This document shows, in pieces, positions 8,938 to 16,728 of a stretch of 64,000 nucleotides of DNA. Positions within the stretch are counted from its first letter, which is position 1. Each line of letters opens with the position of its first letter. The translations under genes and the position numbers were made by a program. The notes under the pieces are model-generated. The model did not search any database, was not told the DNA's origin, and saw only the letters and a program-made list of their open reading frames with translations. The stretch is taken from NCBI GenBank assembly GCA_963732585.1, contig CAVSZY010000004.1, positions 992,001 to 1,056,000 on the forward strand, read 5' to 3'. This DNA is from WLMZ01 sp963732585 (GTDB lineage Bacteria > Actinomycetota > Acidimicrobiia > Acidimicrobiales > Ilumatobacteraceae).

Positions 8938-9918
8938 TTAGGTTCGAGCAACCTCGTTGTGCAGCGGCTCGCCGCCCAGGTAACGGGGCAGATTGGCCAG
9001 GAAAATTTCGTTCGACCGAGCCTCGGTGCCGTCGGTATCGCCGGAGTTGTGCGGGGTGACGATCACGTTGGGCATGTCCCACAGCGGCGAGTCGGCGGGC
9101 AGCGGCTCGGTGGCAAAGACGTCCAACCCGGCTCCGGCGAGGTGGCCCGAACGCAGGCTGTCGACCAGCGCTGGTTCGTCGATCAGCCCGCCGCGCCCGA
9201 CGTTGATCAACATCGAACCGGCGCGCATCCTGACCAATCGTGCGGCGTTGATCAGCCCCGAGGTTGAAGGCGTCAGCGGTAGGGCGAGGACGACAAAATC
9301 GGCCCATTCGAGCAGCTCATCGAGATGGGCAAAGGTCGTCGTCGGACACGGCTCGTCGCCAGCGATCGTGCGGCGACAGCCGCGCACAGACATGCCCAGC
9401 GCCTGGCCGAGCCGGGCGGTCTCATAGCCGATCGGGCCCATGCCGATCACGGCGAGGTGACGTCCGTCGAGGTCCGCCTGCTGCGCTTGCGGGGCCCAGC
9501 GATGTTCGCGTTGCGCGGCGGCCCAATGGTGCGTGCCACGTCCGAGGCTGAGCAGCATCCAGGTGACGACGTGGGCGATTGGGCGCGCCGAGGATCCGGA
9601 CGAGGAAGTGATGCGCACGCCTCGGTCGGCAAAGGTGGTGAACACGGGGTCGTCGACGCCAGCGAAGAAGGTGTGCAGCCAGTCGAGATTGGGGGAGCTG
9701 AGCGAGGCCTTGAGCAGGTGACGCATGCGCGCCGGCCACGAGTCCGCGCTGATCACCGCAATGCTCACCCGTTCGAGGTCGGCTTGGGAAATCCGTTCAG
9801 TGCCGAGGAGTTGGACGACCTCGAGCGCCGGGGCGATCGCTTCGACCTGGGTGTGGTGGCGGGCCCAGAAGACGTCGGTGCACAGCAGGACCGGCGGGGT
9901 GAGCGCCATCTCGGGCAT
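8938..9918 (-). CDS. D-isomer-specific 2-hydroxyacid dehydrogenase
   Basis: A 326-residue NAD(P)-dependent dehydrogenase that interconverts a 2-oxoacid and a D-2-hydroxyacid. The Rossmann motif is AVIGMGPIGYETARLG (G-x-G-x-x-G). The catalytic arginine is in INVGRGGLIDEPAL, the glutamate in DVFATEPLPADSPLW and the histidine in VIVTPHNSGDTDG. Substrate unknown. It starts at 9918, immediately after the presumed stop (9920-9922) of the methyltransferase gene, which suggests one transcript with it. Confidence 0.9.
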   Translation of the reverse strand: MPEMALTPPVLLCTDVFWARHHTQVEAIAPALEVVQLLGTERISQADLERVSIAVISADSWPARMRHLLKASLSSPNLDWLHTFFAGVDDPVFTTFADRGVRITSSSGSSARPIAHVVTWMLLSLGRGTHHWAAAQREHRWAPQAQQADLDGRHLAVIGMGPIGYETARLGQALGMSVRGCRRTIAGDEPCPTTTFAHLDELLEWADFVVLALPLTPSTSGLINAARLVRMRAGSMLINVGRGGLIDEPALVDSLRSGHLAGAGLDVFATEPLPADSPLWDMPNVIVTPHNSGDTDGTEARSNEIFLANLPRYLGGEPLHNEVART

Positions 9919-9919
9919 C

Positions 9920-10559
9920 TCAGTCGGCGGCGCTGATCGGGGTGGCGACGAGCGCGGGTGAAGGCCGTGTGTGGCTTCGGGAACCCCTCGTACCAGCGTC
10001 GTTGCTCAGAGATCTCGAAGCCGTTGTCGGTGAGCATCGTCGGGACGTGGCGGGTGAGATTGCAGCCGCCGAACAGTTTGCGTTGGGTGGAGTTGATCCG
10101 CTGCTGCCAGCGTTGCACCGTGGCATCGTCGGCCAGGCCGTGCTCGAGGATGTGCAGTGTGCCGGTCGATTTCAGGACACGGTGCAGTTCGCGCAGCGCT
10201 TGGTTGTGGTCGGGGACGGTGCACAGGCAGAAGGTGGAGACGGCGCAGTCGACGGTGTCGTCGCCGAGGTCGATCGATTGGCCGTCGAGGCCGATGAACT
10301 CGACGGGGAATGGGGCTTTGGCAACGCGCTTGTGGGCCAGTTCGACGGCGCGGGCGGACGGTTCGACGACGAGCAGGCGGGTGACCGCGGCCGGGTAGAA
10401 ACGCAGATTGGTGCCCGATCCGAAACCGATTTCCAGCACCGTTCCATGGGTGGTGCCGACCGTCGAGGCACGAAATTCGTCGAGATTGCGGGCGCCGCAC
10501 AGCTTGTCGATGAACACCGGTAGCAGGCGTTGTTCGTAACGGTCTTTCAGTTTCCCCAT
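9920..10559 (-). CDS. Class I SAM-dependent methyltransferase, one frame break near its end
   Basis: About 212 residues, starting MGKLKDRYEQRLLPVF. The SAM-binding motif I is TVLEIGFGSGTNLRFY, followed by LLVVEPSARAVELA and a Methyltransf_11 motif (VDCAVSTFCLCTVPD). Near the C-terminus the frame changes at the C run 9956-9958. One additional C would give HTAFTPALVATPISAAD and a stop at 9920-9922, just before the dehydrogenase start. Without it the frame reads on to 9765 inside the dehydrogenase gene, which is unlikely. The overlap of its start with the MFS stop suggests co-transcription. Confidence 0.8.
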
Positions 10560-11767
10560 CGTCGGAGTCTTGCTTGTCTCGCCAAGCCGGTCAAACACTG
10601 TTCTTCCGGCGGTCGGTGGTTGCGGAACATGGCCAAGAGCAACACGTCGTAGATCGACTTTACGATTCCGCCGATCAGCAGCGGCCAGCCAAAGGTGCTG
10701 TGCTGCAGCATCCACCCGGCGGCGATCGGCGGCAGGGCCGATGCCAGGCTGCGGGGCACGTTGGTGATGCTCGCTGCGGCCGGTCGTTCCGCTGGGGTGA
10801 CCATGGCCATCACGTAGGACTGGCGGGCGGGGACATCCATTTGTGACAGGGCGGAACGGGCCAGCAGGCAGATGATCGCCAGCGTGGCGTTGGGCATCAG
10901 CGGGGTGAGGATCAGCAGTCCGTTGGCTGGCAGGTGGGTGAAGACCATGGTGCGGATCAGCCCGATGCGCCGGGCGATGCGCGCCGCCAGAAGCCCGGAG
11001 AGCCCGGCGAGCAGGCCCGACCAAAAGAAGATGATGCCGGTGGTGGCGACGGAGAAATCGAAGCGGCGGTAGAGCCACAGGGCGATCAACGATTGGACGA
11101 CGAAGCCGCCGCCGAAGGAGTCGAGACTGAACACCGCGGCGAGACGCAAGACGATGGGGCGTGATGGCCCGAGCGGAACTCGCGGCGTACCGTCCGCTGG
11201 TTCGATCGCCGGGCTGAGGGCGTAGGTGGCGTGCGCGACGAGGCCCAACGCGATGTAGACGAGGAAGGGCTGGCGGCCATCGATGAGGCCGGCCGCGGCG
11301 GCGCCAAGGGCGGCGACGCTGAAGCCGACCAAGGTGTAGCGGGCGAAGAGGGCGGTGCGATCGGAGTCGGCTGCGGTGACTGGGAGCAGGGCTTGTTCGG
11401 CGGGTAGGAACAGGCTGACGTCGCCGGCGGAGGGGTTGATCGTGCCGATGAACCCGGCGACGAGGAGCACCGCGAACGAGGTGGTGGTGGCAAAGATCGT
11501 GCCGGTGGCGATCATCAGCAGCGACGCGCCCTGCAACAGACGGCGGCGACCGATGCGGTGGCCACGCAACCCGACGAGCAAGGTCAGGGCTGCAGAGCCG
11601 AGCAGAGTCGCGGTGATCAACACGCCGACTCGGGTCTCGGAAAACCCGAGGGAGATCAGATAGGCGGCGAGGCCGGTGGAGATGAGGCCGTCACCGAAGG
11701 AGCGGATCGCTCGGGCCTGGATCAGGTACCTGGCGTCGCGGGAGGCGCTCGCTGGCAGGAAGCCCAT
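10547..11767 (-). CDS. Major facilitator superfamily transporter
   Basis: About 406 residues with 11-12 hydrophobic segments. The MFS loop motif appears between helices 2 and 3 as GLRGHRIGRRRLLQG, and again in the second half as ARIARRIGLIRTM. I chose MGFLPASASRDARYL at 11767; an upstream in-frame ATG at 11842 would add 25 proline-rich residues. Substrate unknown, probably an efflux pump. It overlaps the methyltransferase start by 13 bases. Confidence 0.82.
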   Translation of the reverse strand: MGFLPASASRDARYLIQARAIRSFGDGLISTGLAAYLISLGFSETRVGVLITATLLGSAALTLLVGLRGHRIGRRRLLQGASLLMIATGTIFATTTSFAVLLVAGFIGTINPSAGDVSLFLPAEQALLPVTAADSDRTALFARYTLVGFSVAALGAAAAGLIDGRQPFLVYIALGLVAHATYALSPAIEPADGTPRVPLGPSRPIVLRLAAVFSLDSFGGGFVVQSLIALWLYRRFDFSVATTGIIFFWSGLLAGLSGLLAARIARRIGLIRTMVFTHLPANGLLILTPLMPNATLAIICLLARSALSQMDVPARQSYVMAMVTPAERPAAASITNVPRSLASALPPIAAGWMLQHSTFGWPLLIGGIVKSIYDVLLLAMFRNHRPPEEQCLTGLARQARLRRWGN

Positions 11768-11869
11768 GAGTCCGACGTTAGGTGGTGGCGGCCGAGACAC
11801 GACAACGTCGGCCGAGAATGGGTCTCTCGGCCGACGCTGCACCTGACGGGCGTCAGTGGGTGGGGGGAT

Positions 11870-12862
11870 TTATGGCGTCGTTGTTGTGACGACGATTTCT
11901 GCTACGTCGGAGAGGCGGTAGTTGGATGCAACGGCTTGTATGCCGATGCGGTAGGTGGTGCCAGGGGTGAGGTTGACGACCGAGCCGCCGGTGGCGCCGA
12001 AGCAATACGACGAGCAAGTCGGGCTGCCGACGATGCCGTTGACGACGAAGCGGTAGTAGATCCCGGTGGAGTCGATGGCGTCGGTCGAGGCTGTCCAGTT
12101 GAGCACGATGCGCGAACTTGTGACCGTGGTGACGATCAGGTTCGACGGGGTTGTGGGGAAGGCGACGGACTGGCCCGGCGTGCTCACTTGGATCTCGCTG
12201 ATCAGCGAGGCAACCCCGGCGGCGTTGACGGCGGCGACGCCGATGCGATTGACACGGCCGGGGAGCAACCCGGTGCCCGGAGTCGGGTTGGGGTAACCGG
12301 TGGGCGCGATCACTTGGTTGGTCGATGAGGTGCTGTTGTACAGCACGCCGTTGGCGTAGACGCGGTAACTGGTGGCTCCAGAGACGGGGTTCCACGACAC
12401 CTGAGCAGAGTCGGAGGTGACGTTGCTGGCGGTGACGCCGCTCGGCGAGGTGGGCAGGGTGGGGGCGACGAAGGCGATCGTGGTCACCGATCTGGCGGCC
12501 GAGAGAGCCGAGGAGTTGAGAAAGCGAGGCGGTTCGACCTGCTGAACTTGGACGGAGTAGGTGGTCAGTTGGTTGAGGCCACCGATGGTGATCGGCAGGG
12601 TGGCGCTCGATTCGGCGAGGCCGATACGAAGGATGCCGTTGAGGTAGACGGAATAGAACTTGGTGGTCGATCCGCCGACCTTGAGTTGGAAGCTGTTGTG
12701 CGCGACGTTGGCGACGACGACGCTGGTTGGGGTCGGCAGCGGCTTGGCTGCGGCGACGGGGCTGGGGGCGGCGACGGCGAAGGATGTGGTCGCTGCGAGG
12801 ACGCCGGCGAGACCGATCTTGGTGAGTCGGCGCTTGCTGAGGCGGAGTGTTGCGAGGGACAT
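11870..12862 (-). CDS. Secreted protein with fibronectin type III repeats
   Basis: A 330-residue exported protein. Its signal peptide (KRRLTKIGLAGVLAATTSFAVAAP) ends near residue 35 in an AxA-like site. Three FN3-type repeats follow, each with the pattern P-x-x-V-x-A/V-x-x-V-x-x-x-S-x-x-L/V-x-W: TSVVVANVAHNSFQLKV, SGVTASNVTSDSAQVSWNPV and SNLIVTTVTSSRIVLNWTAS. There is no sortase motif or membrane anchor, so it is probably released or wall-associated. Monocistronic. Confidence 0.8.
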   Translation of the reverse strand: MSLATLRLSKRRLTKIGLAGVLAATTSFAVAAPSPVAAAKPLPTPTSVVVANVAHNSFQLKVGGSTTKFYSVYLNGILRIGLAESSATLPITIGGLNQLTTYSVQVQQVEPPRFLNSSALSAARSVTTIAFVAPTLPTSPSGVTASNVTSDSAQVSWNPVSGATSYRVYANGVLYNSTSSTNQVIAPTGYPNPTPGTGLLPGRVNRIGVAAVNAAGVASLISEIQVSTPGQSVAFPTTPSNLIVTTVTSSRIVLNWTASTDAIDSTGIYYRFVVNGIVGSPTCSSYCFGATGGSVVNLTPGTTYRIGIQAVASNYRLSDVAEIVVTTTTP

Positions 12863-13047
12863 GAACTGGCCTTTCGTCTCATGGTGACGGGTTGTCTTCC
12901 ATGTGGAGCCATCATCCGATGGCGATCGAAACACGATCTGTCGGTGGGCGAAACATTCCAGAAACTCGCACTGGTCGTGTCGCCGACGTTGGTGGCTGTG
13001 GGACCGGGCGGGTGCGATTGTCGCTCGCTGCGGCTATGGTCGGCGAC

Positions 13048-13143
13048 GGAGGTGTCCGGGTACCTGGTGGGCTCCGCCGCCTTCAAAGCGGTTGGGACGA
13101 GCGATCCTCGTCCGGCGGGTTCGATTCCCGTCCACCTCCGCCA
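13048..13143 (+). tRNA. selC: tRNA-Sec (UCA anticodon, decodes UGA)
   Basis: A 96-nt tRNA. The acceptor strand GGAGGTG (13048-13054) pairs with CACCTCC (13133-13139), followed by discriminator G and an encoded CCA. The anticodon stem GCCGC/GCGGT (13076-13080, 13088-13092) holds the loop CTTCAAA with TCA at 13083-13085. The long variable arm has a 7-bp stem (13095-13101 with 13107-13113), and the T loop TTCGATT is standard. The UCA anticodon with a class II long arm is specific to selenocysteine tRNA. No selA, selB or selD is in the window. The 3' end is the attachment site of the island. Confidence 0.92.
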
Positions 13144-13144
13144 A
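13126..13144 (+). repeat. attL core of the tRNA-Sec island (19-bp direct repeat)
   Basis: TCCCGTCCACCTCCGCCAA covers the 3' part of the T arm, the acceptor 3' strand and CCA of the tRNA-Sec gene. It is repeated without mismatch at 22419-22437. After the core the two copies remain similar (CGTTCACGG against CGTTCGCGG). The repeat keeps the tRNA gene complete after integration, as is usual for tRNA-targeting tyrosine recombinases. Confidence 0.88.
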
Positions 13145-13239
13145 AGCGTTCACGGCAGTTCGTGAATGTTCGCAAAAGTGCTCTGACCAGGGCTTTCGTG
13201 AAAACTCGTTCATAGGTGTTCGTGCACGTTCGTCAAGTG

Positions 13240-13278
13240 TAACTCTCAAAATAACTCTCAAATCGGTCTTGAGAGTTA
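13240..13278 (+). repeat. Probable integrase arm-binding repeats, left end
   Basis: The 11-mer TAACTCTCAAA occurs at 13240 and again at 13252, followed by its inverted copy TTGAGAGTTA at 13269-13278. The direct pair recurs at the right end of the island (22337-22362) with two mismatches over 26 bases. Short repeats at both inner ends are the expected layout of arm-type sites of a lambda-type integrase. The inverted copy sits just before the integrase start and could also act as an operator. Confidence 0.6.
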
Positions 13279-13308
13279 CGTATGCTCACTTCCGAGAGGA
13301 GGTCGATC

Positions 13309-14538
13309 ATGCCCCGAGCACCACGCGGCAAGCGCGTCCAGGACGCCGAAACCGGCACGTTCATCGTCGTCGGACGAGCGTTCAAGGGTCAGGCAGCGCC
13401 GTACTTCGACAAGTCACGCAGCGTCTGGGTGGCGCCGTGGACCAAGGCCGACGGCAAGACCGGCCGTCCGACCGGTCGCACACGAGCGCTCGCCGAGGCC
13501 TCACGCGACCGCCACATCGCTGAAGCCGCCGATGCCGAGAAGTACGCGCCGCTGGCCGAAGGGTTCCACGAGGGAACGACGATCGCCGAACTCTCGCGCT
13601 GGTGGCTCGACACCATCGCTCGACATCGCGTGCGCGGCACGACCTGGACGACCTACGACAAGCAACTGAGGCTTGTCGCCACGCACCTCGGCGAGGTTCC
13701 AGTGCGCAAGCTGCGAACCGAGCAGGTGACGGCATTCGTTGCCAAGGTGGTCGCCGCTGGTTCGGCGGCACGGGCATGCAACGTCCGCGTACTCCTCGTG
13801 CAGGTGATGGACGAGGCCGTCAACCTCGGGCTCGCCGAGGAGAACGTGGCCAAGAAGGTCCGCCCGCCACGAGTACCGAAGGTGAAGCGGCTCACACTGA
13901 GCCCGGCCGATGTGCGCCGCTTGCTCGACGCGACCGATGAGCGGTTCGTCGCCGCCGTGGCGCTGTGTTACGTGCAGGGTTGGCGGGTGAGCGAAGCGCT
14001 CGGTCTCGCCTGGCAGGACCTCGATCTCGATGAGGGCACCGTGCACGTACGTCGTGGCTCGACCTATGCCGACCGGATTGGAATGGTGCTCGGTCCAACG
14101 AAGACGGCCAGGACAGCGGGCCGACAACTGCTGGGGCCGACCGTGGTCGAGTTGTTGCGCGAGCACCAAGTCCGACAGGCCGTGTGGCGAGAAGCAGCGA
14201 CAGACGCGTGGCCCGACGTTCTTTACGAGGGCGAGCATCTCGACCTGGTGTTCACCAACCCGATGGGCGGCCGGGTGTTGCGCCAACATGTCGACCGGGC
14301 GATCAGGAAGTCAGCGAGCCAGATCGGTCTCGATCCGAGCCAGTTCGGCACGCACGACGGCCGGCGCTCGGTCGTAACGAACCTGTACGCGTCGGGCGTG
14401 TTCGAACTTGAAGACGTCGCCCGGTTCGTCGGCCACGCCAATGTGAGCACCACGAAGGGCTATGTGCAGAGCGAAGGCGAACGCCCGGTGATGGTCAGTC
14501 AGAAGGCGCTGGAACTGCTCGATCCTGCGAGCGGTTGA
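13309..14538 (+). CDS. Site-specific tyrosine recombinase (island integrase)
   Basis: A 409-residue phage-type integrase. I chose the ATG at 13309 because GAGAGGAGG lies six bases upstream; an ATG at 13282 lacks a site. A short N-terminal arm domain is followed by a SAM-like core-binding domain and the catalytic domain. Catalytic residues are visible: arginine in GWRVSEALGLAW, H-x-x-R in GTHDGRRSVV, histidine in VGHANVSTTKGY and its tyrosine. It lies 165 bases downstream of the tRNA-Sec gene in the same orientation and should catalyse integration there. A relative left a scar at 27146-27216. Confidence 0.95.
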   Translation: MPRAPRGKRVQDAETGTFIVVGRAFKGQAAPYFDKSRSVWVAPWTKADGKTGRPTGRTRALAEASRDRHIAEAADAEKYAPLAEGFHEGTTIAELSRWWLDTIARHRVRGTTWTTYDKQLRLVATHLGEVPVRKLRTEQVTAFVAKVVAAGSAARACNVRVLLVQVMDEAVNLGLAEENVAKKVRPPRVPKVKRLTLSPADVRRLLDATDERFVAAVALCYVQGWRVSEALGLAWQDLDLDEGTVHVRRGSTYADRIGMVLGPTKTARTAGRQLLGPTVVELLREHQVRQAVWREAATDAWPDVLYEGEHLDLVFTNPMGGRVLRQHVDRAIRKSASQIGLDPSQFGTHDGRRSVVTNLYASGVFELEDVARFVGHANVSTTKGYVQSEGERPVMVSQKALELLDPASG

Positions 14539-14565
14539 CTGTCACCGAATCTGTCTCGTTTCCCG

Positions 14566-14586
14566 ATCTGTCTGATGCAGACAGAT
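14566..14586 (+). terminator. Possible terminator hairpin downstream of the integrase
   Basis: ATCTGTCTG-ATG-CAGACAGAT forms a perfect 9-bp stem with a three-base loop, followed by TTGCTGTT. It lies 28 bases after the integrase stop. The T tract is weak, so an operator is an alternative. Confidence 0.45.
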
Positions 14587-14655
14587 TGCTGTTCTGGACA
14601 GATCGTTCGAGGATGGACGAGGTGACGACAGCGGTAGTTCCGGGTCTACTCGGCA

Positions 14656-14684
14656 CTACTCGGCACGGATTTCGTGCCGAGTAG
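14656..14684. promoter_or_regulatory. Perfect 11-bp inverted repeat between integrase and DUF1016 gene
   Basis: CTACTCGGCAC (14656-14666) and GTGCCGAGTAG (14674-14684) are separated by seven bases, in the 275-base gap between two convergent genes. ACTACTCGGCAC is also partly duplicated just upstream. No T tract follows, so it may be a bidirectional transcription stop or a protein-binding site. Confidence 0.4.
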
Positions 14685-14813
14685 AATGCTGAGTAGCCAT
14701 CACACGTTGTGCGTTTACTCGTGGACGGCTGGTACATCGCGAACGCCACGCCTTCGACGATTGACGAGTGCACGCCTGGGCCGACATCGATGGTGTGGCC
14801 CGGGGGCGGCCGG

Positions 14814-15854
14814 TCACTTCGGGCGCTTGACCGCGGCAGCCAGATCTTGTGTGGATCGCAGTTCATTTTTCGTCGGCTTCGGCAGGCCGTCGAAGGTGTA
14901 CGACGAGACAGCGAGCGGGGCGGAGGCTGCCGCGAGGGCGTAGCGGACGACGACGTCGTCCTTCTCGTCGACGAGCAAGATGCCGACCGTTGGCTGATGC
15001 TCGGCTCCACGCAGGTGTCGCTCGGCCCACTCGACGTAGAACTGCAACTGTCCGACGTGGGCCGGGTCGAACTCATCGACCTTGAGTTCCACGATGACGA
15101 AGCGTTGGTGGACGACGTGGAAGAAAATCAGGTCGACCACGAACTCTTTCGAGCCGACCTTGATCCGGCGTTGCCGGGCATAGAGCGCGAACCCTTCGCC
15201 GAGTTCGAGGAGGAACTCCTGGACTCGATCCATCAACCGCTGCTCCAGAGCACGCTCGTCGACCCGTTGGGTGAAGCCGAGAAAGTCGAAGTTGTACGGG
15301 TCCTTGATCAGATGGTCGGCGAGGTCCGAGTCCGCGAGGACCTCTGGAAAGTTGTTCGGTGCGGAGCCGATCCGACCGCGCAGGTTCGACTTGATCTGGT
15401 GGAGCAGCACCGCCCGAGACCAGCCATTGGCGACCGCCTGCTCGGCATACCAGTCGCGGCCATCCTGATCGCTGATCCGGTCAAGCAGCACCATGATGTG
15501 CCCCCAAGGCAATTGCGCAGCAGGTTGCTGCGCAATTGGGCTGGGCCATGCCCCGGCGAAAGTCTGCATGTACTGGAGGCTGCGAGGCGACAGCCCAGTC
15601 ATGGCCGGGAACTCCCGACGCAGGTCTTTCGCCAGCCGATCGATGACCTTCGCTCCCCAGCCGTCGGCGTCGCGCCGGTCGAGGATTGTCCGGCCGATCG
15701 TCCAGTACAGCCCGATGAGTTCGGTGTTCACCTTGCGCATGGCGCTCAACCGGGCGGACCTGACCGCCGCCTTCAGTTCACCGAGGACCTGCTCGTAGTG
15801 ATCTGTATCGAGAGCGCTGCCCGTTGGCGTTGTGGACGGGTGTTCGCTTGGCAT
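14814..15854 (-). CDS. DUF1016/YhcG-type PD-(D/E)xK nuclease-domain protein
   Basis: A 346-residue protein of the YhcG family, common on mobile islands and probably a DNA nuclease of restriction or defence type. The N-terminal DUF1016 region has LIGLYWTIGRTI, GLSPRSLQYMQTFAGAWP and the family stretch QQPAAQLPWGH. The C-terminal PD-(D/E)xK core has VVDLIFFHVV (Asp) and VIVELK (Glu-x-Lys). I chose the ATG at 15854. It converges on the integrase and is the first cargo gene. A fragment of a second copy lies at 28691-28785. Confidence 0.85.
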   Translation of the reverse strand: MPSEHPSTTPTGSALDTDHYEQVLGELKAAVRSARLSAMRKVNTELIGLYWTIGRTILDRRDADGWGAKVIDRLAKDLRREFPAMTGLSPRSLQYMQTFAGAWPSPIAQQPAAQLPWGHIMVLLDRISDQDGRDWYAEQAVANGWSRAVLLHQIKSNLRGRIGSAPNNFPEVLADSDLADHLIKDPYNFDFLGFTQRVDERALEQRLMDRVQEFLLELGEGFALYARQRRIKVGSKEFVVDLIFFHVVHQRFVIVELKVDEFDPAHVGQLQFYVEWAERHLRGAEHQPTVGILLVDEKDDVVVRYALAAASAPLAVSSYTFDGLPKPTKNELRSTQDLAAAVKRPK

Positions 15855-15917
15855 TGATCTCAACCTATCGGTTGTCACTCGGGCGGGTCGGCGACCGCAG
15901 AGCGTTGCCACGCGAAC

Positions 15918-16157
15918 TCATCGATCAGCGGATCGGGCGACGACAAACTCCCGAAGGTGGTCGACGCTGAACCGGACGGCCTTGCCGATCCGGACCGGTT
16001 TCAGTTGGCCGCTGCGCACGAGGTGGTGAATCGAAGTTCGGCCGAGGCCGAGCATCTGGCACGCCTGTCTAACGGTGACAAGCAACGGTGCTGGGGCGGA
16101 GACCGCCGGCACGCGGTCGGCTGTCCTTGGCGGTGAGGTACTGGTGAGTTCGCTCAT
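15918..16157 (-). CDS. Excisionase/AlpA-type helix-turn-helix DNA-binding protein
   Basis: A 79-residue protein starting MSELTSTSPPRTADR, with a MerR-like winged helix: LVTVRQACQMLGLGRTSIHHLVRSGQL then PVRIGKAVRFSVDHLREFV. This is the usual form of small excisionase-family proteins that bend DNA at att sites or regulate island genes. It is on the opposite strand to the integrase and divergent from the relaxase, with a repeat-rich region between. Confidence 0.82.
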   Translation of the reverse strand: MSELTSTSPPRTADRVPAVSAPAPLLVTVRQACQMLGLGRTSIHHLVRSGQLKPVRIGKAVRFSVDHLREFVVARSADR

Positions 16158-16728
16158 TTCGTCTCTTTCGTGATGGCTTCGTGTCGGATGCCGGCTTGTC
16201 GCCCGGGCCGGTTCGTTTGTGGCTGAACTGTGCGTGATACTCGTCCCTGAGTTGGTCCCCCGATTGGTCCCCGCCCGGAAGATCTGCGGGCACGATCTCA
16301 CCTTCAACTCCCGGAGTTACTCCCTGACTAACTCCCGGAGTTAGTCCCGACGACGGATTTCTCGCCCGGTGGCCGAAGTGGCCACGCTGACGATCGGGCA
16401 CGGCGGCACTGGTTCGCATGTCGGCAGCGTGATCGGCGGGAGTCCCTCGTTATGTCCCCCAACGTGTCCCCGACCGCAAATCTTCGAGCGCATCCGGGGG
16501 AGCGGCAAATCGTCTGCCTCGACACCGAACATGCATGTGATGTTCGTCACATCCAATTCTGGAGGTGTGAACGGTCCCGAACAGGCCCGATCGGCGACGG
16601 CAGAATGCGAACAAAATGCCTTCCGACCGGCACAAATAGGCCACGTTGCCAGCTTGAACATGGCGGTGTAGACGTGAGGTCGTGAAGGATTTGGACAGAC
16701 AGGTGCCCGCTTCGTCGGGGGAGTTGTC
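16158..16728. other. 571-bp intergenic region with clustered repeats, candidate oriT
   Basis: No convincing gene. Between 16240 and 16345 there are two copies of TTGGTCCCC (16252, 16265) and two copies of the dyad AACTCCCGGAGTT (16306-16318 and 16330-16342), 24 bases apart. GTCCC blocks continue to about 16470. This repeat cluster lies upstream of the relaxase gene, where MobF systems carry oriT. The nic site cannot be read from sequence alone. The remainder, 16470-16728, shows nothing beyond the relaxase ribosome binding site GGGGGAG. Confidence 0.4.
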
